This document shows, one piece after another, positions 40,632 through 48,888 of a stretch of 64,000 nucleotides of DNA; within the stretch, counting starts at the first letter, position 1; each line of letters begins with the position of its first letter. The stretch is from NCBI RefSeq assembly GCF_000143885.2, contig NC_018581.1, forward strand, positions 4,154,001 through 4,218,000, in the 5' to 3' direction. The translations under genes were made by a program, and so were the position numbers. The notes below the pieces were generated by a model, which saw only the letters and a list, made by a program, of their open reading frames with translations, had not been told where the DNA came from and did no database searches. The DNA comes from Gordonia sp. KTR9. Lineage in GTDB: Bacteria; Actinomycetota; Actinomycetes; Mycobacteriales; Mycobacteriaceae.

Positions 40632-41579
40632 ATGACCACACCCGATACGACGTCCGGGGACCGCGGGTCCGCCTGGCTCGACGATCACGTCGAGCTCTTC
40701 GCGGTCGGCGCGCTGACCCCCGACGAGACGACCCGAGCCGAACAGGAACTAGCCGCCCTGTCTCCGCAGCGGCGCGCGGCCTACGACGCGCAGATCACCG
40801 ACATCCACGCGGCCATGGCCGGTTTCGCGACGACCTATGCGCTCGACGCGCCGCCCGAACTCCGGGACCGGGTGTTGCATCACGTCTTCGAGGGCGCGGC
40901 GCTCAACCCGGAGGCCTACATGCCCGCGGGCATCGATCCCGGCCCGCAGAACGCGAGCGGCGCCGCCATCGATCCGGAACCCGCTGCCGCTCCGGCCGGC
41001 ACGGACCGATCCGGGGAGACCGACCTCGTGCCACCGCCGCCGATCGAACTGCGGCCCCGCGAATCATCCCGCGGCCAACACCGGGCCGATGGCAACACAC
41101 CGCGTCCGGCACGCGCCACCGCGATCCTGGCGGCGGCGGCCGTGACGGTGGCAGTGGCGCTGGGAGCGGGCGTGCTCATCGGTCGCACCACCGCCCCGGA
41201 AACCTCCACCTCGACGACGGCGCTCAGCGACTCCCAGCGCGAGGTGCTCGGAGTGCTCACCGCAGCCGACGCGTCGGTGACCGTCGAACCACTCGCCGAC
41301 GACCGCGGGACCATCGCGGTGGTGACGTCCGAGTCCGCCGATCAGGCCGTCGCGCTCCTGCGGGATCTGCGCACTCCGATCCCGGCCGACAGCACCTACC
41401 AGTTGTGGTTGGTGGGCGGTGCCGACCAACCCGTGCCGGCCGGCCTGATCCCCGGCGACGACACCGCCCCCGTGGTGGTGAACGACGTGGGCGGGTCGAG
41501 CGTGCTCGCGGTGACCATCGAACCGGCCGGCGGCTCGCCACAGCCGACGACGCCGATCCTCGCCCAGGTCGCCCTCTAG
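40632..41579 (+). CDS. rskA: Anti-sigma-K factor (RskA-like)
   Basis: The 315-residue product has an N-terminal cytoplasmic anti-sigma region (WLDDHVELFAVGALTPDETTRAEQELAALSPQRRAAYDAQI), a long linker, and one membrane helix near residue 165 (ATAILAAAAVTVAVALGAGVLIG). The extracytoplasmic C-terminus matches the RskA domain: TYQLWLVGGADQPVPAGLIPGD and VLAVTIEPAGGSPQPTTPILAQV. The gene order sigK-rskA matches other Mycobacteriales. Release of SigK is expected through regulated proteolysis of this protein. Confidence 0.9.
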   Translation: MTTPDTTSGDRGSAWLDDHVELFAVGALTPDETTRAEQELAALSPQRRAAYDAQITDIHAAMAGFATTYALDAPPELRDRVLHHVFEGAALNPEAYMPAGIDPGPQNASGAAIDPEPAAAPAGTDRSGETDLVPPPPIELRPRESSRGQHRADGNTPRPARATAILAAAAVTVAVALGAGVLIGRTTAPETSTSTTALSDSQREVLGVLTAADASVTVEPLADDRGTIAVVTSESADQAVALLRDLRTPIPADSTYQLWLVGGADQPVPAGLIPGDDTAPVVVNDVGGSSVLAVTIEPAGGSPQPTTPILAQVAL

Positions 41580-41704
41580 TCCCGGCGTGATTCGATCCTT
41601 CGGGTGACAGTCGTAGCGTTCTGTTCCCCGACGACGATCCATAGACTGAGGAGCCGTTCGGTGCGTCGGCGAACGGGTGCGTCTCGAGAACGAGTGGGTG
41701 CGGT

Positions 41705-42742
41705 GTGAACGGAAACGGTCGTCGACCTCTCGACGGTTGGAAGCTGCTCGCCGGGGTGATGACGGTGTGTGCGGTCATCGCGGGCCTCGCGACCGCGCCC
41801 GGGGCGCCGGCTTCCGCGGCACCGCCGTCGGCTCCCGACGGTTCCCGCATCGTCGACTCCTACCGCGACGGCGCACAACAGGTGACCCTGCTGGTCCACT
41901 CCGCGGCCATGAACCGAACGGTTCCGGTCACCGTTCTCACTCCCCGGGACCGCTCCCGGCCGGCCCCCACCTTCTATCTGCTGAACGGCGCAGGTGGCGG
42001 TGAGGACTCCGCGACCTGGGACGCACGGACCACCTACAAGCGGTACTTCGGCGACAAGCACGCCTACGTCGTCACGCCGATCGGTGGCGCCTACTCGTAC
42101 TACACCGACTGGCAACGCGACGACCCGGCGCTGGGCCGCAACAAGTGGCAGACCTTCCTCACCAAGGAACTCCCACCGCTCGTCGACGACGAATTCGACA
42201 CCACCGGGGTCAACGCGATCGCCGGGATCTCCATGGCGGGGACATCTGTGCTCAACCTCGCCATCGCGGCCCCCGGGCTGTACCGGTCCGTGGCCGCCTT
42301 CAGCGGGTGCGCCCGGACCAGTGATCCCGCCGGGCAGCAGTACATCCGGCTGGTCGTCGAGGACCGCGGCCAGGCAGACATGACCAACATGTGGGGACCT
42401 CTCGACGGTCCCGGATGGCGGGCCAACGACCCCTACCTGAACGCGGCGAAACTCCGTGGCAGCAAGGTCTACATGACCACCGGCACGGGAGCGCCGGGAG
42501 TCCACGAAAAGCTGGCCGACCCGAGCATCGCGGGCGACGGCTTCACACTGGCCAACCAGGCGATCGTGGGCGGCGGGATCGAGGTCGCGATCGACATCTG
42601 CACGCGGCAGATGGTCGAGCGCATGCGTTCGCTCGACGTCCCGGTGCACGTCAACTTCCGCCCGGCCGGCACCCACTCATGGGGCTACTGGCAGGACGAC
42701 CTGTACCAGACCTGGCCGCGGATCGAACGCGACCTGCGATGA
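41705..42742 (+). CDS. Antigen 85/MPT51-type mycolyltransferase family protein
   Basis: The 345-residue product (GTG start) has a signal peptide (LLAGVMTVCAVIAGLATAPGAPASA) and the esterase fold of secreted mycolyltransferases. Visible landmarks are TFYLLNGAGGGEDSATW, TDW after a tyrosine-rich stretch, the nucleophile GISMAG (Ser176) and the late THSWGYWQ with His324. Antigen 85 enzymes transfer mycolic acids to trehalose and arabinogalactan. GISMAG differs from the usual GxSMSG, and full activity cannot be judged. It follows rskA by 125 bases, and its presence supports a mycolic-acid-producing host. Confidence 0.87.
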   Translation: MNGNGRRPLDGWKLLAGVMTVCAVIAGLATAPGAPASAAPPSAPDGSRIVDSYRDGAQQVTLLVHSAAMNRTVPVTVLTPRDRSRPAPTFYLLNGAGGGEDSATWDARTTYKRYFGDKHAYVVTPIGGAYSYYTDWQRDDPALGRNKWQTFLTKELPPLVDDEFDTTGVNAIAGISMAGTSVLNLAIAAPGLYRSVAAFSGCARTSDPAGQQYIRLVVEDRGQADMTNMWGPLDGPGWRANDPYLNAAKLRGSKVYMTTGTGAPGVHEKLADPSIAGDGFTLANQAIVGGGIEVAIDICTRQMVERMRSLDVPVHVNFRPAGTHSWGYWQDDLYQTWPRIERDLR

Positions 42743-42790
42743 GGTCCGGCCGGCGTCCGCGTCACCCGACTCGGCCCATCGGTCGGGAAC

Positions 42791-43225
42791 TCACCACGCG
42801 TCGAGGCCCGTGTATCCGTCCTGCAGAGCGCGAGCGAAGAGATGAGTCTTGGTCGGCGCACCCCGTCCGACGGCGGTGTACTTGGCACGGATTCGTGCAA
42901 GGTGCGTGCTGACCGTCGACGCCGAGATGAACAGGCGCGCCGCGGCATCTTCCTTGGAGTCGGCGGCGAGCCATGCCAGCAAGACCTCGATCTCGCGGTC
43001 CGACAGGCTCGGTCGAGGGATCGCGGCGCCCACCTCCCCGCTCCCCCGGTAGTCCGCCAGACGCGCAACGGGCTTGTGCCCCATCAGGTCCGGCCCATCG
43101 GCACGTCGTGGTGCCGGCAGGGCGCCGGTCGCGAAGATCTGTGTGGTCGCCGTCATTGATCCCATCCCCTTTTCGATCAGCGCATCGCTGACGTCCCCCG
43201 CGCCGCACGCTCCACGCGTTCTCAT
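42791..43225 (-). CDS. LuxR-type DNA-binding regulator without receiver domain
   Basis: From ATG 43225 the product is 144 residues. The first 75 show no receiver, PAS or GAF pattern. Residues 78-140 are a LuxR/NarL helix-turn-helix: LSDREIEVLLAWLAADSKEDAAARLFISASTVSTHLARIRAKY. The end GRGAPTKTHLFARALQDGY matches the end of the neighbouring response regulator, so the two are paralogues. ATG 43163 or 43156 are alternative starts. I favour 43225 because it overlaps the stop of a small upstream frame as ATGA. Confidence 0.75.
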   Translation of the reverse strand: MRTRGACGAGDVSDALIEKGMGSMTATTQIFATGALPAPRRADGPDLMGHKPVARLADYRGSGEVGAAIPRPSLSDREIEVLLAWLAADSKEDAAARLFISASTVSTHLARIRAKYTAVGRGAPTKTHLFARALQDGYTGLDAW

Positions 43226-43320
43226 CGTTGTCCCACGGTAGGTCGGCCGTGGTGTTGGTCGGTAGACCCAGAACTGGGGACCTCGGCCCGTCCCAACCGA
43301 TCTCGCATCCGATTCCCCAT
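43222..43320 (-). CDS. Possible 32-residue leader peptide ahead of LuxR gene
   Basis: A small frame begins at ATG 43320 with GAGGGGAG four bases upstream, a much better ribosome-binding site than the LuxR gene itself has. The product is basic and polar (MGNRMRDRLGRAEV then PSSGSTDQHHGRPTVGQR). Its TGA overlaps the LuxR start as ATGA. Translation of the peptide could therefore load ribosomes onto the regulator message. There is no family match I recognise. Confidence 0.4.
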   Translation of the reverse strand: MGNRMRDRLGRAEVPSSGSTDQHHGRPTVGQR

Positions 43321-43399
43321 TTGCTCCCCTCCTCTGTCTTCTGGTCGGCATCCCCGACCTCCGGGCAGTGTCACCACTCGCGGGCGGTTCGCACTCCGC

Positions 43400-44116
43400 T
43401 CACCGCCGGCGCCCCCGAAAGTCGTCGGAGACCGCTCCGCTGGTCCGTCGGCGCCGCTGCGGCACCGGCAACCAGCCGTCTTCGACCGCACGTTTGAACA
43501 GGTCCACCTTGGTGTGCGTAGGCCTCCCCGCATCCGCGTATTTCTGGCGAATCCTCTTGAGGTATTCGTTGACCGTCTCGGCGGACACCCCCAGGGCGGC
43601 GCCGACCCGAGCCGAGGTCTCCCCGGATGCGTAGAGCGCCAAGACCTTCTGCAACTGAGGAGACAGGTCCACCGCGGCGAGCTCCGGATCGCCGTCGATG
43701 GCTGCGGCCCACTCCGTGGTGAGAACCGCCCTGCCCCGGGCCGCCGACCGGATCGCATCGATGATGACCGACTCGTCGGCCGATTTGAGGACCACGCCGA
43801 GCGCTCCGGCCCGAGCCGCCGACCGCAGCAGAGCCGGATGCTCGCCGGACGTGTAGACGACAGTGGCGACCCCGGCGGCGGACAAGGTGGTGACATTCTC
43901 GCGAGGCGTCGTGCCGTCGTCGAGGCGCAGGTCCAGGAGGACGACGTCGAGGGGCATCCCGCCGAGCACACCGTCGACTGTCGAGGCAGCGCAGACCAGC
44001 GAGATGTCGGCGATCGGGTCGAGCACGCGCTCTATCCCCCAGATCGGCGATCGATGGTCGTCGACCATCCCGACGCGGACGAGCGACCCGCCATCCTCCG
44101 ACGGTCCTGTCGTCAT
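43400..44116 (-). CDS. NarL/FixJ-type response regulator
   Basis: From ATG 44116, after GAGGGGG, the product is 238 residues. The receiver domain shows VGMVDDH (acidic pocket), the phosphorylation site in VVLLDLRLDD, the TSG switch in VVYTSGEHP and the conserved Lys in GVVLKSADE. The LuxR helix-turn-helix is LSPQLQKVLALYASGETSARVGAALGVSAETVNEYLKRIRQKY. No histidine kinase is adjacent, so it is an orphan in this window. It lies upstream of, and on the same strand as, its shorter LuxR paralogue. Confidence 0.85.
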   Translation of the reverse strand: MTTGPSEDGGSLVRVGMVDDHRSPIWGIERVLDPIADISLVCAASTVDGVLGGMPLDVVLLDLRLDDGTTPRENVTTLSAAGVATVVYTSGEHPALLRSAARAGALGVVLKSADESVIIDAIRSAARGRAVLTTEWAAAIDGDPELAAVDLSPQLQKVLALYASGETSARVGAALGVSAETVNEYLKRIRQKYADAGRPTHTKVDLFKRAVEDGWLPVPQRRRRTSGAVSDDFRGRRR

Positions 44117-44440
44117 CGCGTTCACCCCCTCGGAACCCGTCGGCGCGATCGGCCGCGACAGCTGCGCCTGCCTCACGACGACCCGGTTCTCAGCAAGTAC
44201 ACAGCGTTTTGCGACGTTGTACTCAGCGAACGTATCCGACGAGTCGGACACAATCCCCCGTCGACGACCTCACCAGCGACGATCTGTCCCAATCTGGAAC
44301 CGTTTGTGTCCACATTCTTGGGGACATCGCCACCTCGCGACATCCGCGACCGTGCAAGACTAGAACATGTTCTAGAAATCGCGATTCAGGCCCGTCCGCG
44401 CCGTCGACCGGTCGCGATCCCACCCCGAGAAGGAGAACAG
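44117..44440. other. Divergent intergenic region with operator-like palindrome
   Basis: This 324-base gap separates the response regulator (leftward) from the decarboxylase-like gene (rightward). It holds a perfect 16-base palindrome at 44360-44375 and AAGGAG just before the rightward start. Sequence nearer the regulator is less GC-rich than the flanking genes and probably contains its promoter, though I could not fix hexamers. Confidence 0.55.
44361..44374. promoter_or_regulatory. KstR-type operator
   Basis: TAGAACATGTTCTA fits the published KstR consensus TnnAACnnGTTnnA at every fixed position and forms a 16-base perfect palindrome with its neighbours (44360-44375). KstR is the TetR-family repressor of sterol catabolism genes in Mycobacterium and Rhodococcus. 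The site is 66 bases ahead of the decarboxylase-like start, a suitable place for repression. Confidence 0.7.
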
Positions 44441-45196
44441 GTGAGCGCACCTTCGACCCACGACGTCCTCGGCACCACGGTGACGATGCCGGTCGAGATC
44501 CGGCACGCCCGGTGCTTCGTCGCCGGGTTCACCGCCGACACCGCAGCCGTCACCCGGGCCATCGACGCCCAGTCGGCGCGGCCCGGCATCCTCCGGCCGC
44601 TGCGCATCCGGCCCGGTCGCACGATGTGCATGCTCGTGTTCGTCGACTACGTCGACGGCGATCTCGGACCGTATAACGAGTTCGGGGTGTGTTTCCTCGT
44701 CGAGGACCCGACCGCCCCGCCCGCCTCACCGGTCCGGGCAGTGCGTTCCCTGCTGAAAGGCGACGCGCGTGCGCTCGTGCACCGCCTCCCGGTCGACGGC
44801 GAGTTCACCCTGGCCGCCGGCAGAGGCATCTGGGGCTTCCCCAAGACGCTCGCCGAGTTCGACGTCGACCACTCCTCGGCCACGAGACACGGCCGGCTCG
44901 TCGCCGATGACGCGCTCATCGCCGACCTGAGCGTGAAGCCGGGGATCAAGGTCCCCGACTCCACCGCCGACACCGTGTTGCACGCCTACTCACAGCTCGA
45001 CGGCATCACCCGGATGACACCGTGGCGCCTGACCTCCACCGGCGGAACCCGCACCCGGATCGGCGGTGCGCGCCTGACCCTCGGCGACCACCCGATCGCC
45101 GACGAACTGCGGTCGCTGCGGCTCGGCCGACATGCGCTCATGTCCAGCTCGGTGGACCGGATCACGATGCGTTTCGAGGACCCCACGCTCGTCTGA
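44441..45196 (+). CDS. Acetoacetate decarboxylase-like protein
   Basis: From GTG 44441 (AAGGAG upstream) the product is 251 residues. It matches the acetoacetate decarboxylase superfamily: LVFVDYVDGDLGPYNEFGVCFLV and the Schiff-base lysine in GRGIWGFPKTLAEFDVD (Lys135). True acetoacetate decarboxylase uses that lysine, but many members of the superfamily catalyse other aldol or hydratase reactions. The KstR-type site suggests a part in, or response to, steroid degradation. No other sterol genes are in the window. Confidence 0.8.
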   Translation: MSAPSTHDVLGTTVTMPVEIRHARCFVAGFTADTAAVTRAIDAQSARPGILRPLRIRPGRTMCMLVFVDYVDGDLGPYNEFGVCFLVEDPTAPPASPVRAVRSLLKGDARALVHRLPVDGEFTLAAGRGIWGFPKTLAEFDVDHSSATRHGRLVADDALIADLSVKPGIKVPDSTADTVLHAYSQLDGITRMTPWRLTSTGGTRTRIGGARLTLGDHPIADELRSLRLGRHALMSSSVDRITMRFEDPTLV

Positions 45197-45263
45197 GGGC
45201 GCCGGCGGCTCCCGTGGACGCGGGTCTGCGGACGCCCGGGCCGCGGTCGCGGACAATGGATCC

Positions 45264-46277
45264 ATGAGCAATCTGGAAACGGACCCCGTCGAGGTCGAAT
45301 GCCGCGCCGGGGCCGGCATCGCCTCGGGTTCGGGCCTCCTCCACATGGACGTACTCACCGCCCGCGACGTACCGCTCGGCGGGCCGCGCGCGATGACCGT
45401 GCACCGGACGCTGCCGCAGCGGTCCCGGTCGCTGATCGGGGCCTGGTGTTTCATCGACCACTACGGTCCCGACGACGTCGCGAGCAGCGGCGGGATGGAC
45501 GTTCCGCCGCACCCCCACACCGGACTCCAGACGGTCAGCTGGTTGTTCACCGGGGAGGTCGAGCACCGGGACACGATGGGCAACCACGCGATGGTCCGCC
45601 CCGGCGAGATCAACCTGATGACCGCCGGACACGGGATCGCGCACACGGAGGTCTCGACACCCGACACCACGACTCTGCACGGCGTGCAGCTGTGGGTCGC
45701 CCTGCCGGCCGACAAGGCCGACACCCCACGCGACTTCGCGCACCACCGGCCCGACGCGCTCGACCTCGGCGGAGTGACCGCCAAGGTCTTCCTCGGAGAC
45801 CTGTTCGGCACGCGCTCGCCGGTGCACACGTTCACGCCGCTGACCGGCGCCCAGCTGGACTTCGCGCCCGGCGCCACGGTCGACATCGACGTCGATCCCA
45901 CCCACGAACACGGCATCCTGGTCGACACCGGGGCCATACAGGTCGCCGGAACCGATGCGGCACCGCTGTCCCGCACCGAACTGGGCTACCTCGGGCTCGG
46001 CGCGCGACGGATCACACTGACCAACGTCGCCGACACCGACGCGCGCGTCGTCTTCCTCGGCGGCGCACCGCTGTCGGAGGACATCGTCATGTGGTGGAAC
46101 TTCATCGGTCGCACGCACGAGGAGATCGTCGCCTACCGGGACCAGTGGGAAGCCCACAGCGAACGGTTCGGGCAGGTCCACGGTTACGTCGGATCGACCC
46201 AGTACCTGCCCGCCCCGCCGCTACCGCATTCGCGTCTGCGCGCCCGGAACAACACACCCGGGCGCGCCACCCCTTGA
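45264..46277 (+). CDS. Pirin family protein
   Basis: The 337-residue product has the double-cupin pirin build. The metal-binding signature is HPHTGLQTVSWLFTGEVEHRDTMGN, and MTAGHGIAHTEVS completes the N-terminal cupin. The C-terminal half holds VFLGGAPLSEDIVMWWNFIGRTHEEI. Bacterial pirins can act as quercetinases or as regulators; the true role here is open. It is slightly longer than the typical 290-320 residues. It follows the decarboxylase-like gene by 67 bases on the same strand. Confidence 0.9.
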   Translation: MSNLETDPVEVECRAGAGIASGSGLLHMDVLTARDVPLGGPRAMTVHRTLPQRSRSLIGAWCFIDHYGPDDVASSGGMDVPPHPHTGLQTVSWLFTGEVEHRDTMGNHAMVRPGEINLMTAGHGIAHTEVSTPDTTTLHGVQLWVALPADKADTPRDFAHHRPDALDLGGVTAKVFLGDLFGTRSPVHTFTPLTGAQLDFAPGATVDIDVDPTHEHGILVDTGAIQVAGTDAAPLSRTELGYLGLGARRITLTNVADTDARVVFLGGAPLSEDIVMWWNFIGRTHEEIVAYRDQWEAHSERFGQVHGYVGSTQYLPAPPLPHSRLRARNNTPGRATP

Positions 46278-46290
46278 ACCGAACAGACCG

Positions 46291-46359
46291 CAAACCCACC
46301 ACGGATGCACAAACGCGCTCCCGATTCGGGGGCGCGTCTGTCCATCTGTGCTGGGTTTG
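46291..46359. repeat. 33-base imperfect inverted repeat, probable terminator
   Basis: Arms 46291-46323 and 46327-46359 match at about 28 of 33 positions around an ATT loop. The outer CAAACCCA and inner ACGCGC pair perfectly. It lies between the convergent pirin and flavin-reductase genes and would end transcription from both sides. It is longer than most simple terminators here. Confidence 0.65.
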
Positions 46360-46385
46360 TCGACCGGGCGACTCTCAGCCGGCCA

Positions 46386-47057
46386 TCACGCCGTGCCGAG
46401 CAACCTCGCGAAGTTCGCGATTCCCGCGGCCTCGACCGCCTGCTGCCGGCCGCCGGCCGCATCGGATGCGATCGACGGTCCCCGGGCGGGGGCGTCCACC
46501 GGACCCGCACCGCCCCGCGGCGTGAGAAGCGACGCGAGTTCGGCTGCGGCACGGTCGATGCGGTCGTTCAGCGAGGCGGTGTCCCCACCGGCGCCCGCCC
46601 AGTCCGCCGATGCGGCGTAGACGCCGGTCGGCAGGACGACGGTGCGCAGGTAGGCGAACAGCGGTCGCAGTGCGTGATCGAGCACCATCGAGTGTCGTGG
46701 GCTGCCACCGGTCGCGCCGATCAGCACCGGCTTACCCGCCATCGCATCGATGTCGACGAGATCGAAGAACATCTTGAACAGCCCGCTGTAGGAGGCGTTG
46801 AACACCGGCGTCGCCACGATCAGGGCGTCCGCGCCCTCGACCGCGTCGAGCGCCGTGCGGGCCCCGCCCGAGGCGAAGCCGACCGTCATCGCCTGGCCGA
46901 GGTCCCCGGCGAGGTCACGCAGGTCGACGATCTGGACGTCCGCGCGCCCCGACCCGAGTCGTTCGGTGACCGCCGCGACCATCCGGTCGATGAGCAGTCG
47001 CGTCGACGACGGTTCGGACAGGCCCGCGTTCACCGCGACGATCCGCAGTGCGGTCAC
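46386..47057 (-). CDS. FMN reductase, CE1759 family (partner of LLM enzyme)
   Basis: The 223-residue product has the NADPH-dependent FMN reductase flavodoxin fold: LRIVAVNAGLSEPSSTRLLIDRMV (phosphate loop), GADALIVATPVFNASYSGLFKMFFDLVD and KPVLIGATGGSPRHSMVLDHALRPLFAYLR. These fit the LLM-partnered CE1759 family. The GTG start overlaps the stop of the monooxygenase gene as GTGA. It would supply reduced flavin to that enzyme. The C-terminal 45 residues (Gly/Pro/Ala-rich) are less conserved. Confidence 0.88.
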   Translation of the reverse strand: MTALRIVAVNAGLSEPSSTRLLIDRMVAAVTERLGSGRADVQIVDLRDLAGDLGQAMTVGFASGGARTALDAVEGADALIVATPVFNASYSGLFKMFFDLVDIDAMAGKPVLIGATGGSPRHSMVLDHALRPLFAYLRTVVLPTGVYAASADWAGAGGDTASLNDRIDRAAAELASLLTPRGGAGPVDAPARGPSIASDAAGGRQQAVEAAGIANFARLLGTA

Positions 47058-48154
47058 GACGACACCTCCACACCTTCCTCGACATCCCGGCGCGCGGCGA
47101 CGAGCGACGAGTGCGTCGGCGCCTCGGGAACGTCGGCGGGGCGACCCTCGGCGAATCCGGCCCGCAGGTCCGGCAACACCTCGCCGAGCAGGTCGAGCTG
47201 CTCCAGCACGGTCTTGAGCGGAAGTCCCGCATGGTCGACGAGGAACAACTGACGCTGGTAGTCGCCGAAGGTCTCCCGGAAGGTCAGCGTCTTGTCGACG
47301 AACTCGGCCGGGCTGCCGACGGTCAGCGGCGTCTGCGAGGTGAAGTCCTCGAGCGACGGCCCGTGGCCGTACACCGGCGCGTTGTCGAAGTACGGACGGA
47401 ATTCCCGCACCGCGTCCTGCGACTTCGGCCGGATGAAGAACTGCCCGCCGAGTCCGACGATGGCCTGATGGGCCTTGCCGTGTCCGTAGTGCTCGTACCG
47501 TTCGCGATAGAAGTTGATCAACCGCTGGAAGTGCTCATTCGGCCAGAAGATGTTGTTCGCGAAGAAGCCGTCGCCGTAGTAGGCGGCCTGTTCCGCGATC
47601 TCGGGACTCCGGATCGAGCCGTGCCAGACGAACGGTGCCACATCGTCGAGCGGACGAGGGGTCGAGGTGAAGGACGTCAGCGGGGTGCGGAACTGTCCCT
47701 CCCAGTCGACGACGTGCTCGGTCCACAACCGGTGCAGCAGGTGGTAGTTCTCGATCGCGAGTGGAATGCCCTGCCTGATGTCCTGCCCGAACCACGGGTA
47801 CACCGGACCGGTGTTGCCGCGCCCGAGCATCAGGTCGACACGCCCGTCGGCGAGGTGCTGCAGCATGGCGAAGTCCTCGGCGATCTTCACCGGGTCGTTG
47901 GTGGTGATCAGCGTGGTCGCAGTACTCAGTTGCAGGCGCTGGGTCTGCGCCGCGATGTAGGCGAGGGTCGTGGTGGGCGACGACGAGAAGAACGGCTCGT
48001 TGTGGTGCTCGCCAAGTGCGAACACGTCGAGACCGATGTCCTCGGCCTTCTTCGCGATCTCGACGATCGCCTTGATCCGCTCGTGCTCGGTCGGCGTCGT
48101 ACCCGTGGTGGGGTCGACGGTGATGTCGCTGACGCTGAAGAGTCCGAACTGCAT
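47054..48154 (-). CDS. Luciferase-like monooxygenase, CE1758 family
   Basis: From ATG 48154 (AAGGAGG six bases upstream) the product is 366 residues. It shows the bacterial luciferase TIM-barrel pattern: MQFGLFSVSDI, DVFALGEHHNEPFFSSSP, ATTLITTNDPVKIAEDFAMLQHLADGRVDLMLGRG and FVWHGSIRSPEIAEQAAYYGDGFFANN. It belongs with CE1758-type FMN-dependent oxidoreductases that are encoded beside a CE1759-type FMN reductase, as here. The oxidised substrate is unknown. Confidence 0.9.
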   Translation of the reverse strand: MQFGLFSVSDITVDPTTGTTPTEHERIKAIVEIAKKAEDIGLDVFALGEHHNEPFFSSSPTTTLAYIAAQTQRLQLSTATTLITTNDPVKIAEDFAMLQHLADGRVDLMLGRGNTGPVYPWFGQDIRQGIPLAIENYHLLHRLWTEHVVDWEGQFRTPLTSFTSTPRPLDDVAPFVWHGSIRSPEIAEQAAYYGDGFFANNIFWPNEHFQRLINFYRERYEHYGHGKAHQAIVGLGGQFFIRPKSQDAVREFRPYFDNAPVYGHGPSLEDFTSQTPLTVGSPAEFVDKTLTFRETFGDYQRQLFLVDHAGLPLKTVLEQLDLLGEVLPDLRAGFAEGRPADVPEAPTHSSLVAARRDVEEGVEVSS

Positions 48155-48190
48155 GTCGCGCCTCCTTGTCGTGGTTACGCAGACCATAAC

Positions 48191-48204
48191 CGGACCGCGG
48201 TCCG
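48191..48204. promoter_or_regulatory. Palindromic operator between LLM and lipoprotein genes
   Basis: CGGACCGCGGTCCG is a perfect 14-base palindrome in the 120-base divergent gap. A second inverted repeat, GTGAG (48222-48226) and CTCAC (48237-48241), lies nearer the lipoprotein gene. Both look like binding sites for dimeric regulators, but no regulator gene is adjacent. Confidence 0.45.
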
Positions 48205-48274
48205 ATTAATTCCGGAGGGCGGTGAGTTAGTGTTGGCTCACTGCGGAGTACGCAACCCAACCGAGGAGAGTCGC

Positions 48275-48808
48275 ATGAAGATCCGGAAGTCCGTCGCTGC
48301 CGTCACCCTCGCCGGGGCCGCGTTGTTCGTCGTCACCGGTTGTTCGGAGTCCACCGACACCGTCGACGAGGCCACGAGTGCGGTGTCGACGGCCGTCGAG
48401 TCCGCTGCCAGCCAGGTCGAGACCGCCGCCAGCTCCGCGGTCGACGAGGTCACCGGGCTCAGCAACGACGACGCGCAGGAAACCCTCCGCCAGGCCATCG
48501 ATCCGGCCACCTCGTCCGAGGAGCTCGACGACGTCATCGACGTCACCAACCCCGCGACCAAGCCGGCCGCCATGGCGTTCGCGAAGGGTGCGTCCGCGGC
48601 GGGGTACACCCCGGACGCGTTCTCGGTCAAAGAGGTCACCGAGGACGGAGACAAGGCCACCGCGACCGTCGCCGTGAAGAGCCCGCATTCGCCGGCACCG
48701 GTCGACATCCAGCTCGGCTTCGTGAAGGTCGACGGCGACTGGAAGCTCAGTGGTGACGCCATCCAGCAGCTGATCAGCATGGGTAGCGGCCAGCAAGAGG
48801 GCAACTAG
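48275..48808 (+). CDS. Small lipoprotein with low-complexity and DUF4878-like domain
   Basis: The 177-residue product starts at ATG 48275 after GAGGAG. It has a signal peptide and lipobox VVTGC (Cys23), then about 40 residues rich in Ser/Ala/Val/Thr (EATSAVSTAVESAASQVETAASS), probably helical. The C-terminal 100 residues resemble small NTF2-like extracellular domains found in actinobacterial lipoproteins: DGDKATATVAVKSPHSPAPVDIQLGFVKVDGDWKLSGDAI in outline. It is likely anchored outside the membrane. Its role is unknown. Confidence 0.8.
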   Translation: MKIRKSVAAVTLAGAALFVVTGCSESTDTVDEATSAVSTAVESAASQVETAASSAVDEVTGLSNDDAQETLRQAIDPATSSEELDDVIDVTNPATKPAAMAFAKGASAAGYTPDAFSVKEVTEDGDKATATVAVKSPHSPAPVDIQLGFVKVDGDWKLSGDAIQQLISMGSGQQEGN

Positions 48809-48888
48809 ACCCCCGGCCCACGTCGCCTCCTCGCCTACACTCGGACGGGTGCGGTTCCGCCCCGGCGCCGGACGGCGAGGAGATGTAC

